A stretch of DNA of 64,000 nt from Pelobates cultripes (lineage: Eukaryota > Chordata > Amphibia > Anura > Pelobatidae). A program made the position numbers and the translations under genes. The number at the start of each line of letters is the position of its first letter. Position 1 is the first letter of the stretch. The notes below the pieces were generated by a model. The model was not told the DNA's origin, made no database searches, and was given only the letters and a program-made list of their open reading frames with translations. The stretch lies in the NCBI GenBank assembly GCA_933207985.1, contig OW240913.1, positions 102,851,064 through 102,915,063 of the forward strand, in the 5' to 3' direction. Below are positions 1 to 11,885 of the stretch, piece after piece.

Positions 1-1160
1 CAGCCATTCACCTACATACCTGCATTGACAGCACAAATGTATTGATGAAATTCTATGCTTTTTCAGTAGACAGGCACCATGACGGGTACAATTTCACAAA
101 TGATGGGTAATGGTAATACGAATCATTGGACAGAAAAACAATGTTTTTATTGGTATTTGGTTGGAAAACATGCAACTCTAGTTTACTGGAAGATAAATGG
201 GGAAAAACATTTTAGGGGAGGTTGGTCTTCGTTGTAGCAACACTTTGTGGAATGTCATGAATTTAGACAGATATTTTAAAGGCAAAATAGGCCATAGATT
301 GGGCAGTTTCTGTATGCAATTCAGGTTTTTTTTGTTTGTTTTTTGTGTGCTCTTTTTCTGTAATTTTTCATTTCTGGGTGTCCATTTTATTAACCAAAAC
401 GTTTAAAACTCAATAAAACGTACATGTAAAACACTGTTCTTTGATTGTTGGCACATTAAGAAAAAAGTAAATACCTGTATTCCAGCACCAAGGTCAAATT
501 CTCCCTGCATTCTAGCCTAGTTTGCCTTGGGATGTCCGTTCAGCTAGGTGTACTGACTGCAGACCTTATTTATGTACAAAATTGACATTAGACAGCCAAG
601 GAGGACAGAAAAATTATTTATCTCTGTGTGGGCAGTGTTTTTATACTAAAATCATACACATACAGGGGTCCAGAACCGAAGTGGTCATGGTGGTTGCAGT
701 ACCCTTTTACACACTGCAGCCCAATCCGCCCTCAGCAGAGTTTTCAGTCATAACGATTTTAGTCTAATAAAATGCTTCTCATAGGTAAGCACTGCCAACA
801 AAGCGTGCATGCACAGCAATTGGCACAGTCTGCTACTGCATTGCTTTTCTCGGAGGTGCTTTAAAGTAGACACACACCGCAGGCATCCGCTCACTTTATA
901 TGCTGATGCTGAATGCCAAATAAATTAAATTATTGAAGCAATGACAGCTACTAGAGGTGTGGAAATGGTAAAATGGAAACAATTCTCAAAAAACGTCAAT
1001 AAGAGTAAGTGGTTTTGGTGCTAAGAGTGTCCCTTTAATTCTAAAGAACAAAAAGAGCCGTGACTTAACATTCTTTTTCCTTATGGAGCGCTAGGCTGGT
1101 TAATTGCTTGAGGTTGCCATATCCAGAAAGCAAAGATTGCACATATCACTCCCCTTAGCA
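1..1160. other. Intron-like sequence, no gene recognised
   Basis: AT-rich unique-looking sequence. The short open frames here show no domain or composition typical of protein. A pyrimidine-rich tract lies near 325-375. Confidence 0.5.
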
Positions 1161-1164
1161 TAAT

Positions 1165-2890
1165 TCCTATTCTAGGATTGATTTTGTTTTTGTGGCCCAA
1201 GCGGCATTGACGCAGATGATCTCTGCCAAGATAGAGAATGTGATGTGGTCTGATCACTCTCCATTATATGTCTGCATTGCATCCCACCTCTCTTGTCCAT
1301 TTGAGAGGCATTGATCGTTGAATTAGTCCATTTTATAGCACCCGGAAGTCACTTGTTGGGTCATAGAAACCCTCTCCTGCTATTTCTCAGAAAATGACGT
1401 AGGGGGAAGTGTCTCCTATACTTTGTAGGAGGCTCATAAGTGTTCCATAAAGGCCATTTTACCAATACCTGTACCTTCTTTTTTTTTTTTAAAGAGACAG
1501 CAGCAAGTAGTTGCGTTCTTAGCTCAGATATCTACCTTGGAGACTGCCCATAAGGCTTCCTTATCTGACGAGGACTACATAGCCTTCCAATAAGCCAGGG
1601 AAAGGGACTACCATCCCTGGAATGATATTATAAGGCCACCCATTTTGTGATATTCATTGACTGGCACTGATAGGACTTGCATCCAAGTGGCTCCCTCTGG
1701 AATTGGAAGTGTCCAGACACACTTTACCAGCTATGTCGTAGCTTTATACTTAATATTGGACGCTGGACCTTCAGACACACCCCGTTCCAGGTTTGGAACT
1801 CCCTTTACTACAAACGGGCACTAACAACTACTCTAGGCTTTTTACTATCTTTGGTGTATAATTCTGAGGTGTTGTACACTGGACTACTTCAGGAGAAGGA
1901 GTTCTGGGTACACTGCCTAAGAGACATTTGCTCTGGGAACACTCTGCTTTTGCTCCCTGCTCTTCTGAACAGACGGGAACCCACCTTGCTTTATCGCTTC
2001 AGGTATGATCAGCTGCAGCATTTACATCATTCTCTATCCACAAAGCATAACTTGCATAGGGAACAAGTCTTGAACATATGCACGTGTTGAAGGAACACCT
2101 CTTAAATCAGGCTGCTCCCCTACAGCTAAGTGGACACAGGAACTGGGGAAATCTTTTTTTGAGAAGCAATGGGAGGCGATGTTCCTTCTGGCCCAAAGTC
2201 TTCCATGCACTCTAAATTCCAGGAGATGAACTTTAAAGGGACTCTCCAGTGCCAGGAAAACAATCAGTTTTCCTGGCACTGCAGGTCCACTCTCCCTCCC
2301 ACCTCCCAATCCCCGGTTTCTGAAGGGGCGAAAACCCCTTCAGTCTCTAGCCTGAGACCTTACCTGAGACCCCCGCCGGGGGCATGCGCATTAGAGCTCT
2401 CCATAGGAAAGCATTGAAAATGCTTTTAAATGCTGGAAATTGAGCGACGCTGGAGGTCCTCACATAGCGCGAGGACGTCCAGCGACGCTCTAGCACAGCG
2501 TGCTATAGAAGTGCCCTCTAGTGGCTGTCTACTAGACAGCCACTAGAGGTGGAGTTAACCCTGCAAGGTAATTATTGCAGTTTATAAATAATAATGCAAT
2601 AATTACACTTGCAGGGTTAAGGGTAGTGGGAGTTGGCACCCAGACCACTCCAATGAGCAGAAGTGGTCTGGGTGCCTGGAGTGTCCCTTTAAGCTTCTCT
2701 CCAGGTGGTTATTGCAGCCCTGAACAGGTTTACAAATTCTCTTCTATTGTCCTTAATGCATGCTGGCAAGACCGTGCCTAAATCGGATCTCTTGCACATT
2801 TGGTGGAGCTGTCCATTGATAACCCACTTCTCTGTGGGGTTTATTGTGTTCTTTATTTTTTTCTCTTACATTATTGTACACAATCTTTTC
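1165..2890 (+). pseudogene. Decayed L1-like ORF2 remnant, split by a MITE
   Basis: Translated pieces of an L1/Tx1-type ORF2 appear in order on the + strand. Around 1175-1275 the end of the endonuclease is visible with the WSDHSPL motif. Around 1490-1600 there is part of the linker before the reverse transcriptase. From about 1630 the C-terminal part continues to the zinc-finger-like LLHIWWSCPL segment near 2785-2825. The reverse-transcriptase core is missing, and stops and frameshifts are frequent, so it is dead. A T2-like MITE (2233-2692) has inserted into the C-terminal part. It differs from the intact L1 at 36-42 kb and is much older. Confidence 0.7.
2233..2692. mobile_element. T2/Kolobok-like MITE (GCCAGGAAAAC family)
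   Basis: Bounded by TTAA on each side, with ends TTAAAGGGACTC and GAGTGTCCCTTTAA. A subterminal hairpin (CCAGGAAAAC / GTTTTCCTGG) follows the left end, and GAAGTGGTCTGGGTGCC lies near the right end. TTAA target duplications and TTAAAGGRR ends are the hallmark of T2-group MITEs described in Xenopus. The copy at 22524-23078 is the same family. Confidence 0.8.
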
Positions 2891-2892
2891 AA

Positions 2893-4468
2893 TACAGATT
2901 GTGAAAAAAATATATAAATGTAGGGACATTTCCTACTGATTTTTAATACGGTTTTAAAAAGTTTAACAGGTTTTTTTGTTTAAGTTATTGTTACTCAAAC
3001 ATGTCATGCAAATGGAACATTCATTAGAGTAATGCAATCCGGTAAAATCTAATTATAGTCTCTCCTGGATAAAGAAGAGAAAGGAAGTGTGGGAGAAAAG
3101 AAATTGTGAACTGATGGCATAAGGGAGGAAGTGGTATAATTGAAGAGAGAGAAAAAAAAAAGAAATAAACAAAGAGAAATAAATAACGAAACAAAAGTTA
3201 GAAATCAAGCTTGAGAATGAAAATCCATGTAATTATCTTGGGTATATCCAACCTTGCCTTTCACTAATGTGTTAATTCAAAACTGAATTTTTAAATTGTA
3301 AGCTAGAACAGCAGAACTAAAAGCGTTGCTGACTTGGGAAACGTCTCCAATTCCTCTGTTTTGGCGTAGATGGTGAAATTCACTTTAAATTCCTGTTAAG
3401 TTGCACCTTAGTAAATAACCTTACTAGTGGAAAGTGGCAGGCTTAGCGCAGATAAAGAGCTTCCCGCCCCCATTAGAAGTAGTGAAGGCAGAGAACGTAG
3501 CCCCTGTGTAAGCATTCAAACCATTATAAACTGGTTTGACTCCTTAAATTGGGGGCATCATTGCACCTCTGTTATCCTAAAGCATGCTGTAGTGGTTATG
3601 GTGCTTGGAATGTTAATTGGACTAAATCCCCCTTGCTTCTTGGTAAGCCAATGGACACCCTCTCATGGTCAGAAATGTATTAACGGTTTTATCTGGTGAC
3701 CCGGCTCTTGGTTATGTCCTGTACAATGTCTTTTACCTAGCTCATAATTAATATATTCTTTTAAAACAAACATTTTGTGAAAGCATTCTGTCTCCTCATT
3801 ACCTGAGATCACCTCTGATGTATGAGTGAAATAACCAGGGAACCAGAAGGGATATGTTCCTTCCAAGGCCTGCTCTATTTTTACCTCTGACAGAACCAGT
3901 GCTCAGCGGCATAATTTATGACAGACGAAAAGCTTTATGCATTATTAATTTGCTTTTCAAACTATCTAGAAATGGAGTGAAATGCTTCGCTCCCTGTTCT
4001 TTTGGAACACAGTTTTCTGTAAACTTTTGCCAGCAAAATCCAGCTGCGGGTTGTCAGACATCATAGCCGTGTATTCATTTAAATTTAGATTAAATCCAGG
4101 TTTCAATAACCTTGGCTGTCTTGCTCATTTTGAACTCATTTTAATTTCAATCTTTGATAGTTGTTGGTTTTCAGGTACGAACTATGTTTGGACTTCAATT
4201 ATAAGTCACAGTGGGCAGAGATCAGTGACCTGTCGGTGCTCTCCAGGTGCCATAACCCAAGACTGAGCTTAGAATGTCCATTAAATCGATTTGCCGAAGA
4301 AAAAAAACAAGTGTTCATCTGACTTAATTTTGTGTAAACTCACTGCCAAATTTATTTTAATGTATACAAAATAGGTTTTAAATAATGTTTTAATATACAG
4401 GTTAGGAGGAAAGATTCATTAGGTCAATCTTAAGTTGTTTGTGTGGTTTAAACATAGATAATTTGATA
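2893..4468. other. Intron-like sequence, no gene recognised
   Basis: AT-rich, with a purine-rich stretch around 3060-3190. Open frames at 3427-3699 and 3854-4266 have no recognisable domain. Confidence 0.5.
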
Positions 4469-4620
4469 ATACAAAAAGAGAAGTACTCCCATCACTACTG
4501 GGCCGGCAGCAATGACTACAGTACACATCAGCCCCAATATATAGTAAAAACCAAAGAAAATAAAGTTACCTGCAATCTCTCCTTAATCCCTATGTATATT
4601 AAGACAAATGGAGGTCATTT
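4469..4620. repeat. Dispersed repeat, copy A of a direct pair
   Basis: About 140 bases starting near CTCCCATCACTACTGGGCCG are almost identical to 5326-5488, in the same orientation. The element type is unknown to me. Confidence 0.75.
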
Positions 4621-4783
4621 AGTTGCTCCAATGGCTATTGGAGGGAATGCCCGCCTGCCAACGTCAAGGCAGACCCCCCCTAAGCGGGTCCTAACATTGA
4701 CCCTTCAGCCTGCTTCCTTGAGCTTCTGGCAAAGATATCTCTGAGACAGAGAGGTATTTTTTACATACACCCCTATATTCTTA

Positions 4784-5259
4784 TTAAAGGACCACTCTAG
4801 GCACCCAGACAACTTCAGCTTAATGAAGTGGTCTGGGTGCCAGGTCCCTCTAGGATTAACCTTTTTTTTATAAACATAGTTTCAGAGAAACTGCTATGTT
4901 TATAATAGGGTTAATCCAGCCTCTAAAGCCTCTAGTGGCTGTCTCATTGACAGCCGCTAGAGGCGTTTGCTTGCTTCTCACTGTGAAAATCACAGTGAGA
5001 AGATGCCAGCGCCCATAGGAAAGCATTATGAATGCTTTCCTATGAGACAGGCTGAATGCGCGTGCAGCTCCTGCCACGCATGCGCATTTAGCCAAAGAGG
5101 CAGAGAGGAAGAGGAGAGCTCCCCGCCCGGCGCTGGAAAAAAGGTAAGATTTAACCCTTTCCTCGCCATCCAGCCCGGCGGGTGGGGTAGGGGCACCCTC
5201 AGGGCACTATAGTGCCAGGAAAAAGAGAATGTTTTCCTGGCACTATAGTGGTCCTTTAA
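4784..5259. mobile_element. T2/Kolobok-like MITE
   Basis: Bounded by TTAA, with ends TTAAAGGACCACTC and GTGGTCCTTTAA. Subterminal GACAACTTCAGCTTAATGAA and GTGGTCTGGGTGCC form a hairpin. It sits between the two copies of the direct repeat. Confidence 0.8.
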
Positions 5260-5325
5260 CCCTTAATAGGGAACACATGGGATGGGCGGCAGCATTGTAA
5301 CAAGGCTGCGTGATACAAAGTAAAT

Positions 5326-5488
5326 ACAAATACAAAAAGATAAGTCCTGCGCTCACTCCCATCACTACTGGGCCGGCAGCAATGACTACAGTACACATCA
5401 GCCCCAATATATAGTAAAAACCAAAGAAAAAGTTACCCGCGCTCTCTCCTTAATCCCTATGTATATTTAGACAAATGGAGGTCATTTG
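5326..5488. repeat. Dispersed repeat, copy B of a direct pair
   Basis: Near-identical to 4469-4620, with a few extra bases on the left (AAGTCCTGCGCTCA) and a four-base gap near AAAGAAAAAGTTACC. Confidence 0.75.
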
Positions 5489-5976
5489 ATAAGCCTACTG
5501 CTTTGTATTCAAGATCGGGCTTTAGGTTGCTTTTGGTAAATCAACAAAAAACATCGGCTTAATTTCACAACATTTATATATACTCAATTTTTTTGTTTTT
5601 TTCCGTCATTAAAATTAGGCAGTCTTCTACTCAAATCCTTTGCTACTAAATGTCCATAACAAGAAGGTAAAATACAAGGTGGATGCAAGAAATTAATGTT
5701 TTGAAAATGAATGATGCCAGTAGAGTTCAAAACTTAATTTCCAGTGTATTGGGCGTTTTTTTTTTTTTTCTTAATTTTCTCAGATTTCCTTAATGATTCT
5801 CTGTGATGAAAATTTGTATAATGATGCAGCCCAGTGCCCATGTAACTGTTATATCACTAACATAAAAGAACACATTAGTTATTTGTTTTGGTTAAATAAA
5901 CTTCTTATATAACAATGTTTTCTACACTTCTTCAGTAATACACTACTGCTTGGCATCACTACTTACCTAAATAATA

Positions 5977-6312
5977 TTAAAGGGAAGCTATAAGCATCCA
6001 CACCACTTCATCTCAACAAACTGGTCTGTGTGCAGTACCCGATGCGTTTTGCTCCGCAATGTAAATACTGCCGTTTTGGAGATATGGCGATCTTTACATT
6101 GTGATGCTGAACATACCTTCAGTGGCTGTTATGCTGACAGCTTCTAGATGTTGCTTCTGCATCCATAACTCATTCCTGGACACTATATGACCTTACTCAT
6201 TGCATGAGGACATCAAATGTTCAATGTTTCTCCATGAGAAGCATTTGATTGGACAGTAATTACATGAGGCCTGATGACATCAGCAGAGTCAGTCTCGGCA
6301 TTCGATTCCAAG
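5977..6312. mobile_element. Left part of a T2-like MITE, interrupted
   Basis: Begins ATTAAAGGGAAGCTATAAGC and continues with CCACACCACTTCATCTC, the arrangement of other MITEs here. It breaks off where the CCGTATATAC element starts at 6315, so the latter probably inserted into it. Confidence 0.55.
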
Positions 6313-6450
6313 TACCGTATATACTCAAGTATAAGCCGAGTTTTTCAGCACATTTTTTGTGCTGAAAAACCCCAACTCGGCTTATACTCGAGTCAGTGTC
6401 TGTATTATGGCAATTTACATTGCCATAATACAGACTGGGGGCTGGCAGCG

Positions 6451-6646
6451 AGCGCTTACCTCTCCTGCAGCTCGTCAGCTCCCTGCTCCTCCGCGCCGGT
6501 CTGGTCAGCACCCAGTGTAAGTCTCGCGAGAGCCGCGGGGTCATAGTGCGGCTCTCGCGAGACTTACAGTGTGAGCTGAGAGAAGAGCTGCACGGACCGG
6601 CGCGGAGGAGGAGAGAGCTGACAGGAGCTGCAGGAGAGGTAAGTGC
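6451..6646. repeat. Large GC-rich palindrome
   Basis: Two imperfect arms of about 90 bases fold on a centre near 6545. The innermost part is GTGTAAGTCTCGCGAGAGCC facing GGCTCTCGCGAGACTTAC; the outer part is GCTTACCTCTCCTGCAG facing CTGCAGGAGAGGTAAGTGC. It lies inside the 6315-7347 element. Confidence 0.85.
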
Positions 6647-6960
6647 TTCCTGCCCGCCCACCTCCTCCCCCCACTGAACTGCCAATGCCACTGAACCACC
6701 AGGGAAGGAGAGCCCCCCTCCCTGCTATGCATCAAGCAGGGAGGGGGACAAAAAATAAATAAAATAATAATATATACCTATAAAAAAAAAAAATAATATA
6801 ACAAAAAAAATTAAAATAATATTAATAATATATAAATATAAATAATAATAAAAAAATTAAAAAATAATATAACCAAAAAAATGAAAATAATAAATAATAA
6901 TATTATTTTTTTTTTATTTATTTATTTTTTTATAAAAATGCCCACCCCCCACCAAGGCTC

Positions 6961-7170
6961 TGCAACACAAACACACACTGTATCACACACACACACTGTA
7001 TCACACACACACACTGTATCACACACACACACTGCATCACACACACACACTGCATTCATACACACACTGCACTCATACACACACACTGCACTCATACACA
7101 CACACTGCATTTATACACACACTGCGCACTCATACACACACACTGCATTCATCATATACACACACTGTAA
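6961..7170. repeat. CACACACTG-type tandem repeat
   Basis: Repeated ACACACACACTGTATC, later ACACACTGCATTCATAC, units. Open frames across it are artefacts of the repeat. Confidence 0.9.
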
Positions 7171-7349
7171 ATAAATATTCAATTAATATAATTTTTTTAG
7201 GATCTAATTTTATTTAGAAATTTACCAGTAGCTGCTGCATTTCCCACCCTAGTCTTATACTCGAGTCAATAAGTTTTCCCAGTTTTTTGGGGTAAAATTA
7301 GGGGCCTCGGCTTATATTCGGGTCGGCTTATACTCGAGTATATACGGTA

Positions 7350-9020
7350 AGTATGGATTAATTTTGAAATAAGTTTTTAAAAAGGGGGCCCTACAATCTA
7401 AAAGACCCCACTGACACACAGTGTGTTAAATAAAAAAAATATATATAATATTCACAAGTGTTACTTTCAAATATAATACTGACAAACCTTCTATTATTTA
7501 TATAGTTTACTTTTACTGCTGGTTTTTGAACAGATCTAGAGTCTGTCCAGCTTTAGTTGAGTAATTACCTCCACCTCACCCCACAAAGTTTTCATTTAAG
7601 GTCTCGGAGGTCTGAAACACGTTAGGAAGTTCAGCCTGACCATTCCCCCCGTTTATATTTTTTCTCTTTGTTACAGATACACTTAGTTTGGAATTTGTTT
7701 TGACAATTTTTTTTGTTTTATTTTGGTATTTTTGTAAAGTTTTGCAAGTTTGCATGGTTACAATATAGTCTATATGTGTGGTAAAATAACATAACATACA
7801 GATGACATGTCATTTATATTAATCGAATGGATAATGTCACCTGTATATTAGCCTGGGATTTGTCACAATCATAGAAGAGGCATCATTTCTCAACCAGCTG
7901 TGATGAAACCGGCATTGGTAATTAAAAATAGAAATATAAAAATGAACAATTAACACATTAATTACAACATAATAACATCCTGGGACGGATGTAAATAGAT
8001 AAGGTATACTGGCATTTTATCAGAGGCTGTATTTTCAGACATCCTGAGGCCGTGTCAGTCAATTTTGTTTGGATTCTTGAGCGCTTGTTGTGGTGTTTTT
8101 GTTTTTCCTCAAAAGCCTCGGTCACACTAATTCCATGAAATCATGTTTCACAATTCTCAGACAATTCACAACTCGTCGTTAAAATGCCTTATGAGATTCT
8201 GTACATTTTTGTGTGTACTTTTCCTTTGCTTTTTAATACCTGCATCATTTTCTGGGTGTGCCCGAAATTCTTTAATTCTTTTTTTTTTTTTTTTTTTGAG
8301 CATTGTAGTATTTCCTAAATCCTACATTATAATACAGCTAAACCTATTGTTCCTGTCAAAATGTGTAGTAACTTGTCCAATTTAAATTCTCCTTTATTAT
8401 AAAGCACTGCAGAATATGATGATAATAATATGTGTTAGAGAGATGCCATGTTTCTCTAGGTGACCAAAAAGAATTTGAGTAATTTTCACTCTGCACTAGA
8501 AGGAAGACTGAATTGCTGGTGGGAGGTGGGAAACTAAAATAACATAAAGGACAGTAATTAGGGAAGCCTCACTTCATCTCTCTGGCTGACTTGTGAGAAA
8601 ATTGTGCTATAGACAGAGGCAGTGCTTTCAGATTTCAGCTATACAATGTGGTAGCATAAATTTGAAAGACTTTGTTTGAAGAAGTTGTCAGTTTAAAGAG
8701 TCAGCGTTTTCTATTTAGTAAGGAAGTCCCTTTTACTGACTTTTTTAAATACAAAACTTTATGAAATATTATCCAAATGTTCACGACCGAACAAAAATTG
8801 GCCCAAATTGGACAAAAATTCAGCCAGTAATTTTAACACTGAGCAGCTTAATAGGAAGGAGCCCTGCAATTTGCAGAGCCCTGTTGAAGAGCTCTCACAC
8901 GGGGCAAAGATTTACTGTGTTTAACGCACTGCAAGTTATTCTTGTGATATGCTTCTTATGTGTGTGTTAGTGACTTGTCTCTGGTTTCCCCATAAGTGGG
9001 ACACAAACCAGAGAATACAA
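7350..9020. other. Intron-like sequence, no gene recognised
   Basis: AT-rich unique-looking DNA with a long T run near 8280. No element ends or coding motifs seen. Confidence 0.5.
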
Positions 9021-9029
9021 GTTAAAGAT

Positions 9030-9590
9030 CAGGTTAAAAGATGGTAGTGTGTGAGTGTGTGTGTGGGAGAGACTGCATGTGGTGTTATATCTGTTTGAAG
9101 TTTGCTTGTGGTGTTAATGTGTATAGGGTAGGTTACGTGTGGTGCCATGTGCATCTGGGGTTGTGTGTGTGTGGATGGGGCTGTTCGCAGTTCAGTGTGT
9201 GTCTGCATAAGGCAGTATTGTGTTAGGGTGGTGTGGGCTGTAGTGCATTTGTGGATAGTGAATATACTGTGTGCACGTTAGTGGAATAGTGACTGTAATG
9301 TCCAGAGATTGGGGTTGCACTATGTGAAGGGATAGGGACTGCAATGAGGCAGGGATAAGGGCTGCAATGTGGGAGGGACAGGGACTGTGCTGTGTCTTGG
9401 GGTGGTAGGAGCTGTACTGTGTCTGGGATTTGGATGTGTACTGTGTCTGGGGTGTGGGGGGGTAGGAGCTGTACGGTGTCTGGTGCGGAGATGTGGGGAA
9501 TAGGGGATGTACTGTGTAAGTGTGAGGATTGGGGCTATACTATGTCTGTGGTAGATAGTGGGTGTACTGTGTTGGCTAGGGGGTTCAATT
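9030..9590. repeat. GT-rich degenerate tandem repeat
   Basis: Imperfect units around GGGGCTGTACTGTGTCTGG are repeated with variable spacing. The strand is strikingly C-poor. Confidence 0.7.
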
Positions 9591-9837
9591 AGGGGTTTGG
9601 TATAGTTGCATTAAATAATACAAAGCAATATAAATAGGAGCATGTTAATTAAGCCCTTTGGCTTACCTTGGACCAGGGAAAAGGTAACAATGATTCCTAG
9701 TGGTCCTGTTGGGCGCTCTGCACCACCAGCAGTGCTACTTCTGGCAGACTATTCAATTGAATTATTATTAGGAGCCTTTTTAAAAAAAATAAAAATTAAT
9801 CAATAAGTTAAATTATCAATAAGAAAACTGCAATTCT

Positions 9838-10140
9838 TAAGGGACCCTGTAGGTACCAGAACCATTAAAGCTAAATGCAGATTTTCTGGTGTCTATAGCC
9901 TGTATCTGCAGACTTTTAAGAGAAAAGACCGTGTTTACATTGCTGCCTAGTAAGTCACTCAGATGGCCACTAGATGGTCCTTGGTTCAGATTCTTGACGC
10001 TTTGTATTGCTGTGCTGAATGTTCCCCATAGAGATGTATTGATTCAGTGCATGTCTATGAGGAGATGCTGATTGGCACATTGTTTTGCTGCGCATGCACA
10101 ATATTCTCCCTTAGCTGAGATCATTATGACTGACCAGCCA
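9838..10140. mobile_element. T2-like MITE, left part
   Basis: Starts TTAAGGGACCCTGTAGGTACC and holds the GAGATGCATTGATTCAGTGC core that recurs in MITEs at 11.4, 42.7 and 47.9 kb. The right end is unclear; the microsatellite/palindrome module follows. Confidence 0.5.
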
Positions 10141-10214
10141 CGGCGAAACGGGCACTACGTGGGGAAAAAAAGGTAAGTAAAAACAACTTTCTTGTGCGAT
10201 TGGAGGGGTGGAAG

Positions 10215-10365
10215 GTACCTAAACAGACACAGACTCACACACCCTCTGACACAGAGACACACTGATACAGAGAGACCGATAAAGACAGATACAGATATAG
10301 ACATACAGACACACACACATACACACACAGAGAAAGACACATACACACAGAGATAAAAAAACACA
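10215..10365. repeat. ACAC/AGAC-type microsatellite
   Basis: Low-complexity run of ACAGACACA, ACACAGAGA and ACACACAC units. Confidence 0.85.
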
Positions 10366-10431
10366 CTCAGCCTCTCTATCTCTGGGAGAGCTGAGTGGAT
10401 ATTTCTTCCTGCGTGCGAGGGAGCAGTAACC

Positions 10432-10554
10432 TACCTGCAGCTCCTCTCTGCTTCTTTGCACTCTCTGTAGTGATGCTGGGGCCGAAGTGACATCATATTC
10501 CGTCTCCCAACATCACTACACAGCGCGCGAGGGAGCAGAAAGGAGCTGCAGGTA
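10432..10554. repeat. GC-rich palindrome next to the microsatellite
   Basis: ACCTGCAGCTCCT faces AGGAGCTGCAGGT and GTAGTGATG faces CATCACTAC, around a centre close to TGACATCATATTCC. This is the same design as 13531-13710. Confidence 0.75.
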
Positions 10555-10710
10555 TATTAGTGCTTCCTCGCACACCCCCTACAAGGCTCCCCCAGGCAGC
10601 TGGCTCCCACGGGCGGGCAGCTCCCACTCTCCCGCGGGTGGCCGGGCGGCTTAAAGGGCTGACATCCCAGGTGCCAGGGGGATTTGTCGAGCCTGTGGTA
10701 AAGTATGAGT

Positions 10711-10724
10711 GTTGCCATGGTAAC
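10711..10724. promoter_or_regulatory. Perfect palindromic X-box-like (RFX) motif
   Basis: GTTGCCATGGTAAC is a perfect match to the inverted-repeat X-box bound by RFX transcription factors. Whether it is functional or only part of a repeat cannot be told. Confidence 0.35.
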
Positions 10725-11145
10725 TCACAGCAATGCTCTGATCACTTCTGTGAAGCGTTTACATGCTCCCTGAGTCCCCCACCAGTACAGAGAGCTTGAT
10801 CTCCATTCCAACCGCAGAACCCTCTCTTTGCGATCAGCCGCAGAGAGAATGGTCTGTGATCTCAACGATCGAGCCATGACTATCACACCCACAGACGTTT
10901 GACCGATGGTAAATCTGGGTCTGCATATGTTACAAATGACATTTGATTCAGGTAGACACTATCACACACAATTAAGAATTATTAGGGACAATAACTATCA
11001 CATTACTTACACTGATATTCCTCTTGTTTTTGTGGTATGTCTTTTATTTCAATGGAATACTGAATATCACTTCTCTTTTCTTGTTTTATCTAATTTACTT
11101 TTTCTCTGGGTTCCTTTTTGAATGACTTCAACATCACACTATAAT

Positions 11146-11721
11146 AGTAAAGGAACACTATAGGGTCAGGAACACAAACCTGTATTCCTGACCGTATAGT
11201 GTTAAAAACACCACCTAGCCCTCTTGCACCCCTAAATATAGTAAAAACTTACTTTCATTCCAGTCTGCTGCTGCTAGCTCTGCCCCTAATCTGCCTGCTT
11301 GGGTGACATAAATAGAAGTGTTGATCAGAGCCAATTACAATGCTTTCCCATAGGAAAGCATTAGATTGGCTGAAATTGTCAAGGAAGCAGCGCCAGCACA
11401 AGCCAAACACAGTCCTGGCCAATCAACATCTCCTCATAGAGATGCATTGAATCAATGTATCTCTATGAGGAAAGTTCACTGTCTCCATGCAGATGGTGGA
11501 GACACTGAATGTCAGTGCTGCCCACAATGCAGAACTGGCCAAAGGAAGCACTACTAGCAGCCATCTGAGGAGTGGCAAGTGGAGGTATCCCTAGGCTGTG
11601 ATTAAATCACTTCATTTTGTGAAAATAGTGTTAATTGCAAAAAGCCTGAAGAGAATGATTATAGTCACCAAAACAAATACAAGAAGCTGTATTTGTTCTG
11701 GTGACTATAGTGTCCCTTTAA
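11146..11721. mobile_element. T2-like MITE with terminal hairpin
   Basis: The left end TAAAGGAACACTATAGGGTC starts a hairpin closing at 11205; the right end is GACTATAGTGTCCCTTTAA. Inside is GAGATGCATTGAATCAATG, which pairs with itself. Four bases on the left differ from TTAA (GTAA). Confidence 0.75.
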
Positions 11722-11854
11722 GATATTTATTTTACATATTTTGCATTCGCAATGCCTTGATCATTTATGAATGATTATCATTTTGTAATGGGAAGTACAT
11801 AATTCTACTTTTTTTGTGTGTGTGTGTGTATGTATATATGTATGTGTATATGTA

Positions 11855-11885
<31 letters not shown>

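Larger units (their letters stand above)
6315..7347. mobile_element. Non-autonomous inverted-repeat DNA element, TA-flanked
   Basis: Left end CCGTATATACTCAAGTATAA and right end ATACTCGAGTATATACGG are inverted copies extending into AAGCCGAG / CTCGGCTTAT. TA lies directly outside each end (6313-6314 and 7348-7349), as for Tc1/mariner-like target duplication. The left end is followed by a second hairpin (TTTTTCAGCACA / TGTGCTGAAAAA). The interior holds a large GC-rich palindrome (6451-6646), an AT-rich tract and a CACACACTG-type tandem array. There is no transposase. Confidence 0.7.

Noticed and set aside
6260..6691. 143-codon minus-strand frame
   Set aside because: Runs through the palindrome of a MITE-like element; SRESRT and similar residues come from the CG-rich arms.
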